A model generated the notes under the pieces. That model did no database searches. It was given only the letters and a program-made list of their open reading frames with translations, and was not told where the DNA came from. From Hyphochytrium catenoides (taxonomy: Eukaryota; Sar; Hyphochytriomycetes; Hyphochytriales; Hyphochytriaceae), in the NCBI GenBank assembly GCA_900088475.1, contig FLMG01002763.1:100701-138775 (forward strand): a stretch of DNA of 38,075 nt, in the 5' to 3' direction. Below are positions 34,001 through 38,075 of the stretch, one piece after another. Both the position numbers and the translations under genes were made by a program. The first letter of the stretch is position 1. Every line of letters starts with the position of its first letter.

Positions 34001-34911
34001 AAGGTGAAGAAGAGGCAAGACCAAGGAGATTTAGTAATACGGTTAATTTAGAAAAGGACAATGCGTAGAAGACTGTTAGGCGGGCAGTGCAACAAAGAGA
34101 GTTCTCTTAGCAGCGGCTATCAAAAGTAGCGGGCCAAGAGTTTAGTATTTGCTACGAAGAACTAGTCCAGATTGAACGTACAAAAGGACGGAGAGCTGTA
34201 GGTAGGGATCTGAGTATGAAGCATAAGGATCATCTTACCGCTTCTGTCAGGAAGGCGTGCATGGCCTTGGAAGACTGGACGTCATGTCCTGTCACGGTTT
34301 TGCTCTCCTTAAAGATGCAGGCCAACCATGACTGCAGCTCTATTTGTCTCTTCTGAAGAAAGGTCTCATCAAAACCGCCAAAAACCTTCTTTGCTGGCAG
34401 GTGGGGGACCCTGAACCCTTCTTGCCGCAACTACCGATATAACGGAGTTAGCATGCGATGCGAGATAGTCGAGGGGGATGAGAAAGAGATAAGTAACAGG
34501 TAAGCGGAGTTGGCTGATAATGGAGATCAGAACAGACCGCAAAGATCCAGAGATCTAATGAAGGCCAAGATATACGTGCGGTCATCGCGCTACAAGATTT
34601 GGGATTCTCCCATGATCAGGAGAGGGGCAGAAGAGTGCCGCCAGGGAGAACGAACAACATGAAACAAACTGGCAGTCCAAGTAAAGAGCGAACATTGGGA
34701 AGCTCAACAAAAACGGAAGGGGTTTAACTGTACTGCGTACCGCTTCATCTAGCAACCTAAAGTCATTATACCGCCTTTCAATCCACCAATTATTGCTGGT
34801 GCCATCAGGAGCACGAGCTGAAACCTCCACGACGAAGACCGTGAACTTGCCCGTGGCGTCTCTGACGGTCTTATGACCAGCGATCCCTGTGACCAAGAGT
34901 ACACTCTGCAT
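31083..34911 (-). CDS. PX-AGC protein kinase (SGK3-like architecture)
   Basis: Nine exons on the minus strand: 34911-34741, 34430-34239, 33977-33708, 33459-33081, 32868-32749, 32441-32298, 32115-32012, 31760-31676 and, less surely, 31231-31083. Phases agree and give 537 residues. Residues 1-115 are a PX domain ([21 protein letters not shown], an R before the last helix). The kinase domain has GKGSYGKV at 189-196, ATP-binding K211 (YAMK), YRDLKPEN with catalytic D306, DFG at 324-326 and [10 protein letters not shown] at 343. The PDK1 site position in S-M-C-G-T is Ser341 where most AGC kinases have Thr. The AGC tail has FESEFTSMP. The proposed last exon offers FSSFG as a hydrophobic motif but lacks the usual phospho-Ser/Thr-Tyr/Phe, and this exon may be wrong. 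PX should target the kinase to PI3P membranes. An upstream in-frame exon (see 34931-35236) could extend the N-terminus. Confidence 0.9.
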
Positions 34912-34930
34912 CTCTTTGTCTCCTCCTGCA

Positions 34931-35236
34931 CTAGGCAACTCTCCTTACAAAGGAGGAGTTCAGTCTCAATTCTAGCTCTTCAATAGAGATCCTCGGCCTC
35001 TTTGATGCAGCTTCCTCAGCTTTGCTACCAATCACCCACGTGTCTTCACCTGAAAGAGAGACTCCTCCCCCTTCGTTCTCCTTCGTCGCTCTTCCGGTAT
35101 TGGATCCTCTTCGCGCACGATCCGAATGACCACCAACGGTCAGCGCGACGACGTGTTTCTTCCTAGAGGTAAGTTCACTCAATATCCTAACTGCCTGCCG
35201 TTTTATCTGGTCCTCTCTTGGGCTTGGACAGCTCAC
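34931..35236 (-). CDS. Open exon-like frame upstream of the PX kinase
   Basis: This minus-strand frame begins after a TGACCTAAAGCAG acceptor and reads QIKRQAVRILSELTSR, then a Gly-rich linker and RPRISIEELELRLNSSF before TAG at 34931. It looks coding. It could be a 5' exon of the PX kinase: a donor TTT|GTAAGG at about 34945 and an acceptor just before the ATG at 34911 would keep the frame, but the intron would be only about 37 nt. Otherwise it is the last exon of a separate gene whose upstream part I cannot find. Confidence 0.35.
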   Translation of the reverse strand: MSCPSPREDQIKRQAVRILSELTSRKKHVVALTVGGHSDRARRGSNTGRATKENEGGGVSLSGEDTWVIGSKAEEAASKRPRISIEELELRLNSSFVRRVA

Positions 35237-36214
35237 CTCCTGCTTTAGGTCAGCGGTGGAGGGCGCTTAGAGCTGAAGCTGTGGGCTGGTCAGGAGAAAG
35301 CCGGGAAAGAGCAGGCAATGAACACAAAGGGAAGTGTTTCATGGCAAAGAGATGAGAAAGATGATTTTATATAAATATGGAGACAGCGTGATTGTTAGTG
35401 GTCAGCCAGAGCGCGCTGACGAAGGGAGACAGAGAATAGAGAGAATGACAAAAATGTACTGTAAAGACAGCTAATAGAGGGGATACAGAGAAAGAGAGAG
35501 ACAGCTGGATGGGAGAGCGAGAGAGTGAGAGAAAGACATAAGAGTGACAAGAGATAATCTACTTGAGGAGAGAAGTCCCATCATTACTACGCTGCCTCGC
35601 ATTTCTCTCTCTGGCTCCTTTCACATGAACTCCTTTCTCTTCAAGACCTCCCACCCACCCAGAGAACAATATTAAGGGCGTGATACGTCACCGCATCCTC
35701 CGACCGAACAGTTTTTACATCAACCTGATGAAGGCTGAGAAAAGTGATGACACACTGTATGTAAAGAGCTGTAGTTGTCCGTTTGTGGCTTTAATGCTAT
35801 AGGCGTGATGAGTCTCGGGTGGTCCAATGATATTTCCTTTCCCCTCAACGCCTACCCAACCGCAGTTCTACTGTAGAGATGCACGAACTGCAACTAGTTA
35901 GTTATCAACAACAAGAATGAGCTAGTAACCTCTATATAGTATGATTATCTTGTAATTTCCGGTCGTCAGTTTCTGGGGTATTATTCCTAGGGTTGGATTG
36001 ATGATCAATGATCAATAGAAAAGTAGGTGGCGTTGTTGGGAAATGAAGCTTATTTACTTTCCCAACCCAAATGAATGTTCGGCATAGCCTATGATACTGA
36101 CATTCCAAAGGACTTTTAGAACTATCAAAGTTGGGCATCAAAGGATGTGACTTTTAGAGGGATGTAACAATGCACTAATAACCGACGACAGCAGCAAGAC
36201 TTCACACGGCTAAA
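35237..36214. other. Intergenic, with a GA-rich tract
   Basis: Positions 35430-35560 are a purine-rich (gaga, agag) imperfect repeat on the plus strand. The remainder is AT-richer than the genes and shows no supported open frame. It may contain the promoter for the frames that end at 34931 and 34911. Confidence 0.5.
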
Positions 36215-36388
36215 ATGTCACCCAACGCCTCCGACAATTATTCCGGCAACGAGGCCAGACACCGTAGTATAGCAGACAGCCGAGTGAGGCGAGTTACTCG
36301 CAAGGAAATGTCCTTTCGCCGGTGCCGCCAAGCCGTCGTGAAGCCGCATTGTGAGCGGCGGGCAATTGTGGCACCCATTATTAGTTAG
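36215..36388 (+). CDS. Candidate small basic 57-residue protein
   Basis: A complete ATG-to-TAG frame of 57 codons reads MSPNASDNYSGNEARHRS, then RVRRVTRKEMSFRRCRQ and a further basic tail. It is strongly positive (many Arg), with two Cys. The DNA here is visibly more GC-rich than the flanking AT-rich spacer, which argues mildly for function. It could equally be a chance frame or part of a longer gene. There is no homology I recognise. Confidence 0.25.
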   Translation: MSPNASDNYSGNEARHRSIADSRVRRVTRKEMSFRRCRQAVVKPHCERRAIVAPIIS

Positions 36389-37079
36389 ATTGAAGGAGCG
36401 CCTTATTTTCTGTGATGATGAGGTTGATGGTTCGTTGGAAGTAGGTTAGCAAGACCATGGCATAGATCGATGATGATCGTGGTTTGATGATGACGTGATG
36501 AACGGAATATAATACTACGTGGACGGAGAAAGACAAGGAAGTGTGGAGAGTTGATGAGGCCTGAGAACGCTTCTGCACAGCGTTAAAACCCTGAGAACAA
36601 TCCCACTATTTATAGTTAATAAGGTAACTAGAGATGAAGGAGGCGGCGCCAATAGACCCTGTAGCTGGGCTAAAATCAAAGTAAATCAATACGTCGTCAC
36701 CATGTACTGGCGTCGATTCCGTTAAATACGACTAAGCGGGCACTTGACCAACACATCCAGTGCAGAGCCCTAATACGCCGATGATAGTAGCGTTAGGCCG
36801 AGAGCCTCCTCAGTCAGTTGTCATACGCCACTTCATCCTTTTTTGGTACGACCTTACACGTAAGGTAGCTCATCATCTAGAAGTCTGGAAGCTAGCGACA
36901 AGGAAGGTAATAATACTGCAGAAGAGGAACCGTTTTTTTGTGGGCTCGGGTTTTTGGTGACTGCCCCTACTCGAGGATAGAGCTGAACTTAACGTAGAAG
37001 AGTGTCCAGGCACTGGAGGAGATTCATCCTTCATTCTACATATATACAGCTAGTGCCTACCGCTGTTCTGCAGCTCTTC
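36389..37079. other. No gene recognised; 3' flank of the glycosyltransferase-like gene
   Basis: Open frames on both strands here are short (for example 36760-36960 plus) and rich in hydrophobic and aromatic residues without splice context. The right end should contain the 3' untranslated region of the minus-strand gene that stops at 37080. Confidence 0.45.
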
Positions 37080-38075
37080 CTATCCACCAGTAGTGTGGTC
37101 GGCAGTCGCGTTCAAATACCATTGGGGGAGTCCATTTGGGAAGAAGTAGTCCATTTCCAGCGGACTGAGGCTGAGATTTGACTCGAGCGTCCAGTTTGCG
37201 GGTCTAATCAGCTTGGAAGTGTTACAGGCAGTTGCTCGCCTTGCCTCCAAATGAAGATAGAGGAGGGAACTCATTGGTTGCGGGTAAACAAAAGGATCGA
37301 ACGTCCTTGATTGCTCTCTCATAGATGATCCTCCATTCGAACCTCCTTGAATACCCAGATGTTCCCCCATGCTAGGATTGGTAGAGTACAGCTTCCTACC
37401 GGTGCCTCCCATGTACCAGCTCCAGATCCAGTCAAAACTGTAAACGCTGCTCCGCTCCAAGTTGCACTCAAACTCTTCGAGAACATTTCTGGTGAAAACG
37501 CTCAAGGCGCTTCCACTGGTTGCCTTTTCACATAGCTCGTCTACACACTGCCTGAGATCATGACAACAGCTGTTATAGAGGGTGAGGTGTCCGTCGGTCT
37601 TGTTCATGTTCCTAACGACGTATGGGATCCAATCTGGATGCAAGGCCGTATCTGAGTCACCCGTCAGGCAAAGATCAAAGTTGCTCTCGATACATTCTTG
37701 GCGAAAAAGGTCAGTGACACCATCACCCCGACGGCCAAGAGCACTATTGTGTACGTGAATTAGTCGCTCCATCGTAGGAAACTTCTCAAGAATGAATTCT
37801 AAGGTAAACGCAGTGCTTGAGTCATCGAAGACCCAGATGTGGATGTACGGCCTCCATTCGGGGTGTTGTTCAATCGATAAGGCCAGAGTCTTTGCGAACA
37901 GCTCAACATATGGCTGCCGGTTACGTATAAGCACGCCAACCATGATATGTGGGCGGTCCACTGTCAGAATGGGCCGCATGGTCCCTGGAGACCCAACCGA
38001 GCACTTATAGGGTTTGCCGTTCTTATCCGTGTATGCAGCAGCAGTGGTTGGCGTTATCGTAGTTGCTGGTTCCGT
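37080..38075 (-). CDS. Glycosyltransferase-like protein, C-terminal part (incomplete)
   Basis: A single open frame of 332 codons on the minus strand runs from the window edge to TAG at 37080; codons upstream of the internal ATG at 37979 remain open to 38075, so the true start lies outside. The segment IMVGVLIRNRQPYVELFAKTL, then HIWVFDDSSTAFTLEFIL, then FDLCLTGDSDTALHPDWIPY resembles a GT-A glycosyltransferase fold: a Rossmann-like start, VFDDSS-type nucleotide contact, and a DSD motif matching the DxD metal site. Several Cys pairs and N-x-S/T sites (NKT, NTS, NWT, NLS, NAT) are present, as in secretory-pathway enzymes, so a Golgi lumen location is likely. The exact family and sugar cannot be told. 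Confidence 0.65.
   Translation of the reverse strand, partial: TEPATTITPTTAAAYTDKNGKPYKCSVGSPGTMRPILTVDRPHIMVGVLIRNRQPYVELFAKTLALSIEQHPEWRPYIHIWVFDDSSTAFTLEFILEKFPTMERLIHVHNSALGRRGDGVTDLFRQECIESNFDLCLTGDSDTALHPDWIPYVVRNMNKTDGHLTLYNSCCHDLRQCVDELCEKATSGSALSVFTRNVLEEFECNLERSSVYSFDWIWSWYMGGTGRKLYSTNPSMGEHLGIQGGSNGGSSMREQSRTFDPFVYPQPMSSLLYLHLEARRATACNTSKLIRPANWTLESNLSLSPLEMDYFFPNGLPQWYLNATADHTTGG

Noticed and set aside
35430-35560. GA-rich tract as a functional regulatory element or origin
   Set aside because: It is imperfect simple sequence with no further structure visible.

Overview
The window is nuclear DNA from a microbial eukaryote. Genes are split by many short introns (mostly about 40-350 nt) with GT...AG ends, the standard stop codons are used, and the proteins belong to eukaryote-only pathways. 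One gene encodes CFAP298, a factor for building motile cilia, so the lineage probably has a flagellate stage. Together with a PX-AGC kinase and Fis1 this fits a flagellated protist or alga, but the sequence alone does not fix the clade. A run of 21 Ns at 22488-22508 marks an assembly gap. Exon models below were built by hand from reading frame, splice sites and exon phase; exon lists are in the evidence fields.

Layout. 304-2803 (-): PX-domain sorting nexin with a BAR-like C-terminus, nine exons. About 3600-5677 (+): scattered coding islands of an unidentified gene, one with an apparent frameshift. 5819-18241 (+): SEC16, the scaffold of ER exit sites, 24 exons whose phases all agree, 2440 residues; two of its introns hold diverged tandem duplications. 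18801-20712 (-): a 300-residue N-terminally anchored helical protein with an internal repeat, not recognised. 20713-25205: poor in genes, with a decayed transposase-like gene, a large imperfect inverted repeat and a possible short gene on the minus strand. 25206-25974 (-): FIS1. 26103-26634 (-): an unrecognised 127-residue protein. 27946-28912 (-): CFAP298. About 29478-29840 (-): probable exons of an unknown gene, including a candidate U12-type intron. 30271-30898 (+): an unrecognised 172-residue protein. 31083-34911 (-): a PX-AGC protein kinase with SGK3-like architecture. 35237-37079: largely empty, with one small basic ORF. 37080-38075 (-): the C-terminal part of a glycosyltransferase-like protein that runs off the window.

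Several products act on membranes: the sorting nexin and the PX kinase would bind phosphoinositides on endosomes, Sec16 organises COPII budding at the ER, and Fis1 sits on mitochondria and peroxisomes. In a eukaryote this clustering is probably chance and not an operon-like unit.
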